Part shown: positions 46,939 through 56,381 of the stretch, piece after piece
Position numbering within the stretch: position 1 is the first letter of the stretch
Layout of the letters: every line of letters starts with the position of its first letter
Assembly: GCF_005938645.2 (NCBI RefSeq)
Contig: NZ_CP042171.1
Location: 1,488,001 to 1,552,000 of the forward strand
DNA length: 64,000 nucleotides
Reading direction: 5' to 3'
Source: Pedobacter sp. KBS0701
GTDB taxonomy: Bacteria; Bacteroidota; Bacteroidia; Sphingobacteriales; Sphingobacteriaceae
Translations under genes and position numbers: made by a program
Notes under the pieces: model-generated
What the model was told of the DNA's origin: nothing
Seen by the model: only the letters and a program-made list of their open reading frames with translations
Database searches by the model: none

Positions 46939-49900
46939 ATGATAAAAAAAATAAACCTAAGGTCCAAATGCTGGCTTTCTGTGGTTGTTGCATTCTGGTG
47001 TCAGGCACAGGCATTTCCGGCCGAGCCCATAAAAATAACCAGCAGCACCCTTACCAAACGCTCCATACCGCTGTTTCAGGAAATAACCGGAACCGTTAAG
47101 GATGAGAAAAATCAACCCATTCCCGGTGCAACCATAAGAATAAAGGGAACCACTATTGGTGTTCAAACCGATCTGGATGGAAAATATAAAATTAATGTTA
47201 ACCCTGGGCAGGTGCTTGTTTTTTCAACCATTGGTTTTGAAAGCAAAGAGATAACGGTTGGTGCTACCAGCGTAATCAGCGTTACTTTAAACTCAGCAAG
47301 CAGCTCGCTCAGTGAAGTAGTGGTAAACGGTTATTCTACACAAAGACGATCAGCCGTTACTGCTGCCATCAGTACCGTTTCTGGTCAGGATTTATTAAAA
47401 GCACCGGTAACCAATGTTAACAATGCTTTGGCCGGTCGCGTACCTGGCCTGGTGGTGCAGCAAACCTCCGGACGTCCGGGGATTAATGGTGCAGCTTTGT
47501 ATATCCGCGGACAGGTATCTCCCTCAGCTACAGCGCTTATTATTGTTGATGGCGTTGAACGGACTTCCTTCGGGGATATTGATCCCAATGAAATTGAAAG
47601 TATCAATGTCCTCAAAGATGCTTCATCTACCGCCTTATATGGCCTGAAAGGTGCAAATGGTGTGTTTGTGGTTACGACCAAAAAAGGCGTGGAGGGGCCG
47701 GCAAGGGTAACACTTTCAGGTAATCTCGGCATCATCAGTGCAACCTCCCGTCCGGAAATTCTGGGTGCCTATGAGAGTGCCGTGCTGTTAAGCGAAGGCC
47801 AGCAAAACGTTGGTGAATCGCGAACCTTTACCGATCAGGATTTAGCCATCTTTAAAGCCGGAAACGGCAATCCGCTACTTTATCCAAATGTGATGTGGTA
47901 TGATGAACTGGTTAAGGACCATTGGATGCAAAACCAGCAAAACCTGACCATATCAGGCGGCAATGAAAAAGTAAAATACTTTACCTCGTTCAGCCACATG
48001 CGCGAGGAAGGAAATTTTAAGGAATTTAAAACACCATTAGATTATTCTACCTCCCCGAGCTATAGCCGTTACAACTTCAGGGCCAGGGTTGGCATAGACC
48101 TGACCAAAACCACTAATTTTGAGGTTAATCTTGCAGGCCGGAACGAACACCGCTACAGTCCGGCAGGCATGAGCGAATATAATGACCCTGCGGGGGTAGT
48201 AAGTAACGGTATTGAAGGGCTTGTGGGCCGGGCGTTGAAAATGCCTTCATGGGCAGCGCCGTTTTTTAAAGAATATATCAATTCCGATGATCCTAAAATT
48301 ATTGCTTTGGATGGAAATTATAACCACATCGTAAATTATGGACTAGGTGGGGTAAATGCTTTCAACCCTTATGCTTTGCTCACCTACGGCGGATATGCCT
48401 TTACCGATAATAATATTGCAGAATCGATTTTCACCTTAAAGCAAAAACTTGATTTTTTAACCCAGGGCCTGAGTTTTAAGGCTCAATTTGGTTATGATGC
48501 TACACAATTATCCGGAAAGCTGCAACGTGGAAGTATAGGTTATCTAGAGCTGGATAGAGCGACTTTGGCACTAACACCTGTAGGTGGTACCTATAATGAC
48601 TTTTTTGGGGCACCTGCTTATTCAAGAAGTGGTTTTACCAAAACGAATCTCCAGTTATTTTTAACCTACGGTAGGTCATTTGGCAAGCATAACCTGAGTG
48701 CTAATCTAATCGGTCAACGCGAACTTCAGGGCTCGGCTGCGGCTGCTGCTCCTTATGCCAATCAGGGAATCATCTCAGAGGCCACCTATAACTATGGAAA
48801 TAAATACTTTATAACGGCCAGCGCCACTTATAATGGTTCGGAAAACTATGCCAAAGGTTACCGTTACGGATTTTTTCCGGCAGCAACGCTAGGTTACAAC
48901 CTGGCCAACGAGGAATGGATGAAAAAATTTACCTGGATCAGCATGCTCAAAATACGCGGTTCTATTGGAAGGGTAGGTATTCCGAGTCCGGGAACAAGCC
49001 GCTTTTACTACCAGAACAGGTTTGGGGCCGGATCAAACGTAGTATTTGGCAACCCGAACAGTAACTTCAGTGCTCCGACTTATACCCAGTTGCAATATGG
49101 CAATCCATTTATCACCTTTGAGGTTTCCTTAAAAAGAAATATCGGGCTTGATCTTTCTCTGTTCAAGGATAAGCTGAACATCACCGCAGACCTTTTTGAT
49201 GATGAACGTTCGGATATTTTAACTACCCGTTCGGCAACCAGCTTTGCTACTTATGGAGCTACTGTGCCAAGTACCAATTATGGTATTAATTACAACCATG
49301 GATATGAGCTCTCGGTAACTTACCGGGATAAGATTAAAGATTTTACCTATTCCTTTACGGGAAATCTGAGTTATGCCAGAAATGAGCGCAAAGTACTCGA
49401 CGAAGCGCCTGGTCTTGCAGAAAACCTTCGGGTATCTGGCAAGCCAATCGGTACCTATTTCGGATACCATGTTCTGGGTTTTTATGCAGATCAAAAGGAT
49501 ATAGACAGCAGTCCGCTGAATAAAATTACCGCTTATCCTTCTATACCGGGCGATTTTAAATACCAGGACGTAAACGGCGATGGGATAATCAATAACCAGG
49601 ATGTAATAGCCATTGGGCATCCTAATATCCCGGAGTACAATGCAAGCTTTAATATGCAGTTTGGGTATAAAGGATTTCAATTATCGGCACTGTTTAATGC
49701 GGTAACGAATGTAAGCTCAAATGTTGTGTTTCAAAGCGGTGGCCTTAATCAGTATTATGCACCGATGTTAAATAGGTGGACGCCTGGCAATACCAATGCA
49801 AGCTGGCCGGTAATTCGTCCGGGGCTGAATGCAAATCCTAATGAAAGTCTCAACGACTTTATACTGCAAGATGCTTCCTATATCAAATTACGAAATGTGC

Positions 49901-50109
49901 AGTTCAGTTACAGTTTGCCTAAAAAATGGATAACAAGACTCCGGTTAAATAGTCTTACCGTATTTGTTAGTGGTCAGAACTTAAAAACCTGGACCAATTT
50001 CTATGGAATAGACCCTGAAAATAGTTTGTCGGGAAATGCCTACGCTTCTTCCATCGCCACTATTCCCACTACCAAGGTTTTCAATTTTGGCCTCAATTTA
50101 TCACTCTAA
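46939..50109 (+). CDS. SusC-family TonB-dependent transporter (block 3, first)
   Basis: A 1056-residue transporter. The N-terminal signal (MIKKINLRSKCWLSVVVAFW) is followed by a carboxypeptidase-regulatory-like domain (about 48-118, EITGTVKDEKNQPIPGATIR). A TonB-box-like LSEVVVNGYST (about 122-132) and the plug with YIRGQVSPSATALIIVDGVE and VLKDASSTALYGLKGANGVF follow. The barrel has DVNGDGIINNQDVIAIGHPN near 880 and ends TTKVFNFGLNLSL. It pairs with SusD 15 bp downstream. It is the first gene after box 3. Confidence 0.96.
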   Translation: MIKKINLRSKCWLSVVVAFWCQAQAFPAEPIKITSSTLTKRSIPLFQEITGTVKDEKNQPIPGATIRIKGTTIGVQTDLDGKYKINVNPGQVLVFSTIGFESKEITVGATSVISVTLNSASSSLSEVVVNGYSTQRRSAVTAAISTVSGQDLLKAPVTNVNNALAGRVPGLVVQQTSGRPGINGAALYIRGQVSPSATALIIVDGVERTSFGDIDPNEIESINVLKDASSTALYGLKGANGVFVVTTKKGVEGPARVTLSGNLGIISATSRPEILGAYESAVLLSEGQQNVGESRTFTDQDLAIFKAGNGNPLLYPNVMWYDELVKDHWMQNQQNLTISGGNEKVKYFTSFSHMREEGNFKEFKTPLDYSTSPSYSRYNFRARVGIDLTKTTNFEVNLAGRNEHRYSPAGMSEYNDPAGVVSNGIEGLVGRALKMPSWAAPFFKEYINSDDPKIIALDGNYNHIVNYGLGGVNAFNPYALLTYGGYAFTDNNIAESIFTLKQKLDFLTQGLSFKAQFGYDATQLSGKLQRGSIGYLELDRATLALTPVGGTYNDFFGAPAYSRSGFTKTNLQLFLTYGRSFGKHNLSANLIGQRELQGSAAAAAPYANQGIISEATYNYGNKYFITASATYNGSENYAKGYRYGFFPAATLGYNLANEEWMKKFTWISMLKIRGSIGRVGIPSPGTSRFYYQNRFGAGSNVVFGNPNSNFSAPTYTQLQYGNPFITFEVSLKRNIGLDLSLFKDKLNITADLFDDERSDILTTRSATSFATYGATVPSTNYGINYNHGYELSVTYRDKIKDFTYSFTGNLSYARNERKVLDEAPGLAENLRVSGKPIGTYFGYHVLGFYADQKDIDSSPLNKITAYPSIPGDFKYQDVNGDGIINNQDVIAIGHPNIPEYNASFNMQFGYKGFQLSALFNAVTNVSSNVVFQSGGLNQYYAPMLNRWTPGNTNASWPVIRPGLNANPNESLNDFILQDASYIKLRNVQFSYSLPKKWITRLRLNSLTVFVSGQNLKTWTNFYGIDPENSLSGNAYASSIATIPTTKVFNFGLNLSL

Positions 50110-50124
50110 TTAAAGGTTACAATC

Positions 50125-51798
50125 ATGAAAAAATTCATATATCTTTTGTTTTTACTTTTTCTCTCTACTGGTTATTCCTGCAAAAAGGATTTTTTACAAC
50201 GTGATGTGGGTATTCAGAGCGATCTTGAAGAAGTTTTTAAAGACCCGCTGCTGGCTTCCCGTTTTGGTGACTTTACCTATACCTTTTCTATCTCAGATTA
50301 TGGTCGCTTGAGTGGGTACAAGGGAATGACCTCACAATTTACAGATGAATCCATTGCCAACAATGGTCAGATAGAAGTGGCGGCAATGAACAGTGGTCAG
50401 TTTTTAGATCCCGGGGCCTCAGATGTAACAGGCATTTACACCCAGATGTATCGTGGAATTAGAAATGCGAACCTGATGCTGGCCAACATGGATAAAACAC
50501 CATGGACAGATCTTTACAATCCTAATTACATTAAAGGTGAACAACTTTATCTTCGTGCTTATTTTTATTTTGAGCTTTTAAGACGCTTTGGCGGAGTAGT
50601 GATATTAACCCAGCCACAGGATTTTACCGAGGCCTCTACAGATCTTCCCCGCAGTAGTTATGCAGAAACTTTTGCGCTGATTTTAAGTGACCTGGAACAG
50701 GCCATCACGCTGTTGCCATTAACCAATGCCGACTGGCCCAACCCGGCAGCACAATCTAACCGGGCTACGGGGGCTGCAGTGATGGCGCTTAAAGCAAGAG
50801 CTTTGCTATTCGATGCCAGCCCGTTAAATAACCCTGGCAATGATTTGGCAAAATGGAAAAAGGCTGCAGCCGCATCAAAGGCAATTATAGACCTGAATAA
50901 ATTTTCACTGGAGCCCAATTATGCCAACGTACTTACTGTAGCAAACTCTAACGAATATATCCGGATCTGGCCGCGTGGAGGCCGTGGATTTATTGGTACT
51001 TACCTCAGCGATTTTTTGATTCCTACGAGTTATGGAGGAGCACAATCTAACCTTTCACCTGTTCAGAATCATGTTGATCTGTATGAAATGGCGAATGGTA
51101 AACCGATTACCGATGCCACCTCGGGATACAATCCACAAAATCCTTACCTCAACAGAGATCCGCGGTTTTATGTGAACATCCTTTACAACAATACCACCTG
51201 GCAGGGGCGGGCGGTGCAAACCTGGCAATCTGAACCCAATGCGCAGGGTATTATAACTTATGGAACTGATATCAGTACCGCCACGTCAATAACCAAAACC
51301 AGTTACTACCTGAAAAGGCTCTGGCCGGAAGCTTCACGTTCGGGCTCAACAGCATCAGCATTGCTCAATTATGTTTTCTACAGATATGCTGAAGTACTGA
51401 TCAATTACGCCGAAGCTTTAAATGAAGAAACAGGGCCAACTGCTGAAGTTTATAATGCGGTGAATGCCATTCGCCTGCGGGCTAAAATGCCGGTTTTGCC
51501 AGTTGGTCTCAGTCAATCTGAAATGCGCGAACGCATCAGAAACGAGCGTGCCATAGAGTTCGCTTTCGAAGACATGCGTTGGTGGGATATACTTCGCTGG
51601 AAAAAAGGGCCTGAAATCGTTGCTCAGCCAATGAAGGCCATGAAAGTGATTAAAAATGCGAATGGATCTTTCAGCTATAATGTGGTAGAATTACCCGCAT
51701 TTAAAAAGGTATTCAATAATAACATGTATTTATACCCGATTCCCAGAGCAGAAATGAATAAGACCAGTGGTGCCTTGAAACAGAATCCAGGCTGGTAG
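50125..51798 (+). CDS. SusD/RagB-family lipoprotein (block 3, first)
   Basis: A 557-residue lipoprotein (MKKFIYLLFLLFLSTGYSC-KK). SusD features: LYLRAYFYFELLRRFGGVVI, ATGAAVMALKARALLFDASP, FYRYAEVLINYAEALNEETG, MRERIRNERAIEFAFEDMRW with WWDILRWKKG, and a terminal PIPRAEMNKTSGALKQNPGW. It captures glycan at the surface for the SusC encoded 15 bp upstream. The second pair begins 33 bp downstream. Confidence 0.95.
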   Translation: MKKFIYLLFLLFLSTGYSCKKDFLQRDVGIQSDLEEVFKDPLLASRFGDFTYTFSISDYGRLSGYKGMTSQFTDESIANNGQIEVAAMNSGQFLDPGASDVTGIYTQMYRGIRNANLMLANMDKTPWTDLYNPNYIKGEQLYLRAYFYFELLRRFGGVVILTQPQDFTEASTDLPRSSYAETFALILSDLEQAITLLPLTNADWPNPAAQSNRATGAAVMALKARALLFDASPLNNPGNDLAKWKKAAAASKAIIDLNKFSLEPNYANVLTVANSNEYIRIWPRGGRGFIGTYLSDFLIPTSYGGAQSNLSPVQNHVDLYEMANGKPITDATSGYNPQNPYLNRDPRFYVNILYNNTTWQGRAVQTWQSEPNAQGIITYGTDISTATSITKTSYYLKRLWPEASRSGSTASALLNYVFYRYAEVLINYAEALNEETGPTAEVYNAVNAIRLRAKMPVLPVGLSQSEMRERIRNERAIEFAFEDMRWWDILRWKKGPEIVAQPMKAMKVIKNANGSFSYNVVELPAFKKVFNNNMYLYPIPRAEMNKTSGALKQNPGW

Positions 51799-51831
51799 TT
51801 ATTCAGTTATACATAATTTAAAAGATAAGAA

Positions 51832-54654
51832 ATGACAAGATATATTAAATGTTCGGGCATTATGCTGGGCATCATCTGCTATCTGTTTACCTGTACAGCC
51901 TTAGCACAAACTACCGGTAAGCAGGAGACTGTTACAGGCGAAAATGCTAATCTGACAGACTCAACAGATAAATTAATAGAAATTCCATTTGGTACACGCA
52001 GCAGAGAAGAACTAAATTATGCCCAGAGTTCGCTTCGCTACAACCAGCTCAGTAAGGTGCCCATCAGCAACCTGTCTGGTTTACTTGCCGGGAGGTTGAG
52101 TGGTTTTTTATTCAGGTGGACAGGTAATCAGCCTGGCGGGGGAAACGTATCCTATCAAATCCGCGGAAAATCATCTTATGCGCAAGGTGCTTCACCGGCT
52201 TTTCTGGTTGATGGAATTGAACGTGATTTCGAAGATATGGATATTAGCGAAATTGAAAGTGTAACGGTATTGAAAGATGCTGCTGGCTTAAACTGGTATG
52301 GCCTGAATGGAGGCAATGGCGCAATTCTGGTAACAACAAAAAGAGGTAAAGTAGGAGAGAACCTCATTTCTTTTGATGCCCAGGGTGGTTTTCAATCTGC
52401 CGGCAACCTCATTAAACCCTTAAATTCCTTTGATTTCGCTACCCTGTATAATCGCGGGTTAACTAATGTGGGGCAGGCACCGGCTTATAATGATGCTGCC
52501 CTGGAAGGTTATAAAAACCATACTAATCCATTTCTCTATCCGGACAACAACTACTTAGATCGCTTTCTAAACAAAAGGGCGGCTACACAAAGGTATGCGC
52601 TTACCTTCAGCGGAGGGGGTAATAGGGTGCGTTATTTCAGCTCCGTTAGTTACTTTAATCAGCAAGGTCTTTTTAAAGAAACTGAAACACCTAATTACAA
52701 TTCTAATTATGGTTATAAACGTTATAATTTCCGTATCAATTTAGACTATGATGTTACTAAAACACTTACGCTTACGCTGTTGGCAGGGGTTAGGAGTGAG
52801 GTACGCAATGATGTTGGAGATGGCACCAGCACTGTTTTTAGTAACTTGTATAACTTGCCGCCAAATGCCTTTCCTATTTTAAATGCAGATGGATCTTACG
52901 GCGGAACTTCACTTTTTCAAAATAATCCCCTTGGTCAGTTACAGGCTACAGGATTCTCCAGAACCACAACTAATATTTTACTGGCCAGTATCATGGCCGA
53001 CCAAAAACTGTATTTTATCACCAAAGGCCTATCCGCTAACTTATTCTTTTCTTACGATGGTTATGGTAATTATGGTGATGGCCTATCCGAAAATTATGCA
53101 GTTTTCAATCAGACAGTCACTCCTGTACAAACTTATCGTACGCCGGCGGTTATTGCTTACCGGACTGCAGCATTCCAAACCAATACCAAAAATAATGAAC
53201 TCTGGTTTGGCTTAGATTACAACAGGAGCTTTGCTACAGATCATCAGCTAAAAGCCAATATACGTGCCCAGCAATATGTAAGTGCAGCGGTAGACCGGTT
53301 GGATTATCGTTCCCGTATGCTCGTGGGGAGAGCAGATTACAGTTTCAGACAGCGCTATATGCTGGGGTTTACGGGGAGTTACTCCGGGTCTGAGAACTAT
53401 GCTCCGGGAAGACGTTTTGGCTTTTTTCCGGCAGTATCGGCCGGGTGGCTAATATCCAGAGAAGATTTTCTGAAGGATGCTTCAGTGCTTAGCTATCTTA
53501 AATTGCGGGGATCTTATGGTCGCTCGGGTAATATTGGTCCAACTTACGATGCAAATGGTAATGTGGTCAGGTTGCCATACCGTACGCTGTTTACCAGAGA
53601 TGCAGGCCCATTCTTGGGCTCTACTTTTTCTACTTCAACCACCGCAAGACTGGTAAGTCCGGCGGGTAATCCCTTAACCACTTGGGAAAAAATTGACCGC
53701 CTGAATGTAGGTACAGATGCAGACTTTTTTAAGGGAGCACTTTCCTTCTCTTTTGATTATTTTGATGAAAAACGAACGGATATACTGGGGCCTGCAAACC
53801 TACCAGGTATAGTTGGAATTGCCATCGCGCAGGTAAATTCGGGCAAGGTAAGTAGTAAGGGGTTTGATGCCAGCGGAACTTTCAATAAAAAAATTGGTGA
53901 AGTGCTGATCAGTACCAACGCCAACTTTACCTATGCTAAAAATGTAATTTTGGAAAGAACTGAAAACGTATTGCCTAGTCAATCTACAATAGGCCGATAT
54001 GTGAATGGCGGAAATTATTACATTGCGGAAGGTATTTTTCAGAGTCAGGCAGAGATTAATGCCAGTCCGAAACAAACCCTTTCAAGCCTTGTTGTGCCGG
54101 GCGATCTTAAATACAGGGATGTTAACAATGACAATGTAATAGACGCAAATGATGCAGTCTCAAGCGACTATACAGATATTCCGAAAATATTTTATGGATT
54201 TGGCTTTAATATTAAATATAAACAGTTTGATTTCGGAGCACAGTTTCAAGGTGTTGGTGGCAGAACCGTAGATGTCTCTGATATTGTATATGCAGGTCCA
54301 AACGGGTTAAACCAGCTGAGTTTAGATACCTGGACTCCAGCCACAGCGACTACGGCAAAATATCCGCGTATCGGAATCTCAGACAATGGAAACAACACAG
54401 CCAACTCTACCTTTTGGTTGTATTCAGGAGATTTTTTAAAACTCAGATCTGCTGAAATTGGATACAGTACACCACAAAGCCTGAACCAACGCTTACGATT
54501 TAAAGGCGCAAGGATTTTTGTAAGTGGCAATAACATCTTCTCAATTTCTAAACTCGGTGAACTGGGTATTGATCCCGAAACACCCAATGCAGGTCGTTTT
54601 TCGTCTTACCCTTACGTAAAAACCTTTGCAATAGGCTTAAATGTTAAATTTTAA
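51832..54654 (+). CDS. SusC-like transporter lacking N-terminal extension (block 3, second)
   Basis: A 940-residue SusC-type transporter. Signal peptide ends near ALAQ-TT. Unlike the other two SusC proteins, it has no carboxypeptidase-regulatory-like domain and no EVVVxGY TonB box. Instead an acidic linker (about 30-55, ENANLTDSTDKLIEIPFGTR) leads straight into a plug (VSYQIRGKSSYAQGASPAFL, VDGIERDF, VLKDAAGLNWYGLNGGNGAI). The barrel is complete (TEDIPKIF-like YTDIPKIFYGFGFNIKYKQF, ends YPYVKTFAIGLNVKF). It pairs with the SusD 6 bp downstream. TonB engagement must use another segment, perhaps IEIPFGT. Confidence 0.92.
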   Translation: MTRYIKCSGIMLGIICYLFTCTALAQTTGKQETVTGENANLTDSTDKLIEIPFGTRSREELNYAQSSLRYNQLSKVPISNLSGLLAGRLSGFLFRWTGNQPGGGNVSYQIRGKSSYAQGASPAFLVDGIERDFEDMDISEIESVTVLKDAAGLNWYGLNGGNGAILVTTKRGKVGENLISFDAQGGFQSAGNLIKPLNSFDFATLYNRGLTNVGQAPAYNDAALEGYKNHTNPFLYPDNNYLDRFLNKRAATQRYALTFSGGGNRVRYFSSVSYFNQQGLFKETETPNYNSNYGYKRYNFRINLDYDVTKTLTLTLLAGVRSEVRNDVGDGTSTVFSNLYNLPPNAFPILNADGSYGGTSLFQNNPLGQLQATGFSRTTTNILLASIMADQKLYFITKGLSANLFFSYDGYGNYGDGLSENYAVFNQTVTPVQTYRTPAVIAYRTAAFQTNTKNNELWFGLDYNRSFATDHQLKANIRAQQYVSAAVDRLDYRSRMLVGRADYSFRQRYMLGFTGSYSGSENYAPGRRFGFFPAVSAGWLISREDFLKDASVLSYLKLRGSYGRSGNIGPTYDANGNVVRLPYRTLFTRDAGPFLGSTFSTSTTARLVSPAGNPLTTWEKIDRLNVGTDADFFKGALSFSFDYFDEKRTDILGPANLPGIVGIAIAQVNSGKVSSKGFDASGTFNKKIGEVLISTNANFTYAKNVILERTENVLPSQSTIGRYVNGGNYYIAEGIFQSQAEINASPKQTLSSLVVPGDLKYRDVNNDNVIDANDAVSSDYTDIPKIFYGFGFNIKYKQFDFGAQFQGVGGRTVDVSDIVYAGPNGLNQLSLDTWTPATATTAKYPRIGISDNGNNTANSTFWLYSGDFLKLRSAEIGYSTPQSLNQRLRFKGARIFVSGNNIFSISKLGELGIDPETPNAGRFSSYPYVKTFAIGLNVKF

Positions 54655-54660
54655 TTCAAA

Positions 54661-56322
54661 ATGAAGATGAAAAAGAAAATATATGTAATGCAAATTGTTT
54701 TGGCTGTTGTGCTGATGAGCTTTGCTGCCTGCAAAGATGAATTCTTTGAACCTTCCTACAGTGAAGGTCCCGTTAATGAAGAAGCCATCTGGAATACCGA
54801 CAGGCGTGTGCGGGAGTATTTAAACAACGGTTACAATTATATGCTGGCCAGGTACAACGTTGACGGCTCAGGTGCATTAATGGCCAGCGGAAGTGATGAA
54901 GCCGTAAATTCAAACTTAAACAGCAACGTAAACATCTTTAATAATGGCAACTGGAGCAGTTTAAGGACTTTTGATGAGCAGTATACCAATCTTTATAATG
55001 GCTTATGGGTGGTGAATACGTTTTTGGAGCGATCGCCCACGGCTGTAATCTTCCCGGCAAGCGATCTTCGCGGATTAAGAGGAGAAGCATTTTTTCTGAG
55101 GGGTTTATTTCATTATGAATTGTTTAAAAGATATGGCGGAATTGTCCTGGCCACCCGGTCCTTTTCACCTGTAGAAGACCTGAACATTCCCCGCAATGCT
55201 GTTGATGATGTGGTAAAACAAATTGTTAAAGATTGCGATTCGGCAATCAATCAGATTCCTGCAGCTTCTACCAGAGATTGGGACGCTGCCAATTACGGAC
55301 GTGCAACAAAGGCTGCGGGAATGGCGCTGAAAGCTAAGACACTGCTGGTTTACGCAAGTCCTTTGTATAACCCGGGTAACGACCTGCAACGCTGGCAAAA
55401 TGCCGCAAATGCCGCAAAGGATTTAATCGACTTAAATAAACACAGCTTATTGAGTACGGCCTTATTCCCGAACTTATGGGATTACACCACTGCTGCAACT
55501 TCTTACAACAATGAGGTTATCTTCGCCACACCGGCAAGTAATACCAATGCAATAGAAGCAAACAATGCGCCCATTAGCTTCACAGGCGGATTGGGCAGAA
55601 CAAACCCTACTCAGAATTTGGTTGATGCTTTCGAGATGACCAATGGTAAGCCCATAACCGACCCTGCATCAGGCTATGATCCGCAAAATCCGTATGCGAA
55701 CAGAGATTCGCGTTTAAACCAGTTTATTGTTTTTAACGGTGCAAATTTTAAAACAGGCAGTCTGACCCGGGCTGTGGAAACTTATGAAGGCGGGCGTGAT
55801 AATGTGCCTTCCAATGTAAACAGTACAAAATCCGGTTATTACCTGCGAAAGTTTTTGAGTGGTAACGCTACTTACAACATCACGGGGACCACAAGTGTAA
55901 GACGGCCCTGGGTCTTGTTTCGTTATGCAGAAATTTTGCTCATCTATGCAGAAGCCCTGAATGAATTTAGCGGTCCGGATGCAGCGGTTTATGCTTCCAT
56001 AAATGCTGTACGTAACCGTGCAGGAATGCCTGCACTGGCCGGGTTAACACAATCGCAAATGCGTGACCGGATTAAAAATGAACGCCGGGTGGAATTGTGT
56101 TTTGAAGAACAACGGTTTTTCGATGTCCGCCGCTGGAAGGATGGGGAAAGTAATTTTAACGGAGCGGTTAGGGGGATGAAAATCACGAAGGTGGGTACTG
56201 CACTCACCTATAGCCCTTTTGTAATTGAAAACAGAATCTTTACCAGCAAGAACTATTGGTATCCTTTTCAACAAACTGAACTCAATAAGGCAAATAAACT
56301 TATTCAAAATCCAGGGTATTGA
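54661..56322 (+). CDS. SusD/RagB-family lipoprotein (block 3, second)
   Basis: A 553-residue lipoprotein (signal peptide ending SFAAC-KD). Typical SusD segments: LRGEAFFLRGLFHYELFKRY, ATKAAGMALKAKTLLVYASP, LFRYAEILLIYAEALNEFSG, MRDRIKNERRVELCFEEQRF with FDVRRWKDG, and final NKANKLIQNPGY. It is 6 bp after the extension-less SusC. Its similarity in the C-terminal half to the SusD at 50125 suggests the two pairs arose by duplication and diverged to bind different parts of one polymer or different oligomers. Confidence 0.95.
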   Translation: MKMKKKIYVMQIVLAVVLMSFAACKDEFFEPSYSEGPVNEEAIWNTDRRVREYLNNGYNYMLARYNVDGSGALMASGSDEAVNSNLNSNVNIFNNGNWSSLRTFDEQYTNLYNGLWVVNTFLERSPTAVIFPASDLRGLRGEAFFLRGLFHYELFKRYGGIVLATRSFSPVEDLNIPRNAVDDVVKQIVKDCDSAINQIPAASTRDWDAANYGRATKAAGMALKAKTLLVYASPLYNPGNDLQRWQNAANAAKDLIDLNKHSLLSTALFPNLWDYTTAATSYNNEVIFATPASNTNAIEANNAPISFTGGLGRTNPTQNLVDAFEMTNGKPITDPASGYDPQNPYANRDSRLNQFIVFNGANFKTGSLTRAVETYEGGRDNVPSNVNSTKSGYYLRKFLSGNATYNITGTTSVRRPWVLFRYAEILLIYAEALNEFSGPDAAVYASINAVRNRAGMPALAGLTQSQMRDRIKNERRVELCFEEQRFFDVRRWKDGESNFNGAVRGMKITKVGTALTYSPFVIENRIFTSKNYWYPFQQTELNKANKLIQNPGY

Positions 56323-56381
56323 TGATGATGAACAGATTAAAATCCTTTGCTCATCAAGGCAGATTGCTCATCAGCTTTAGG

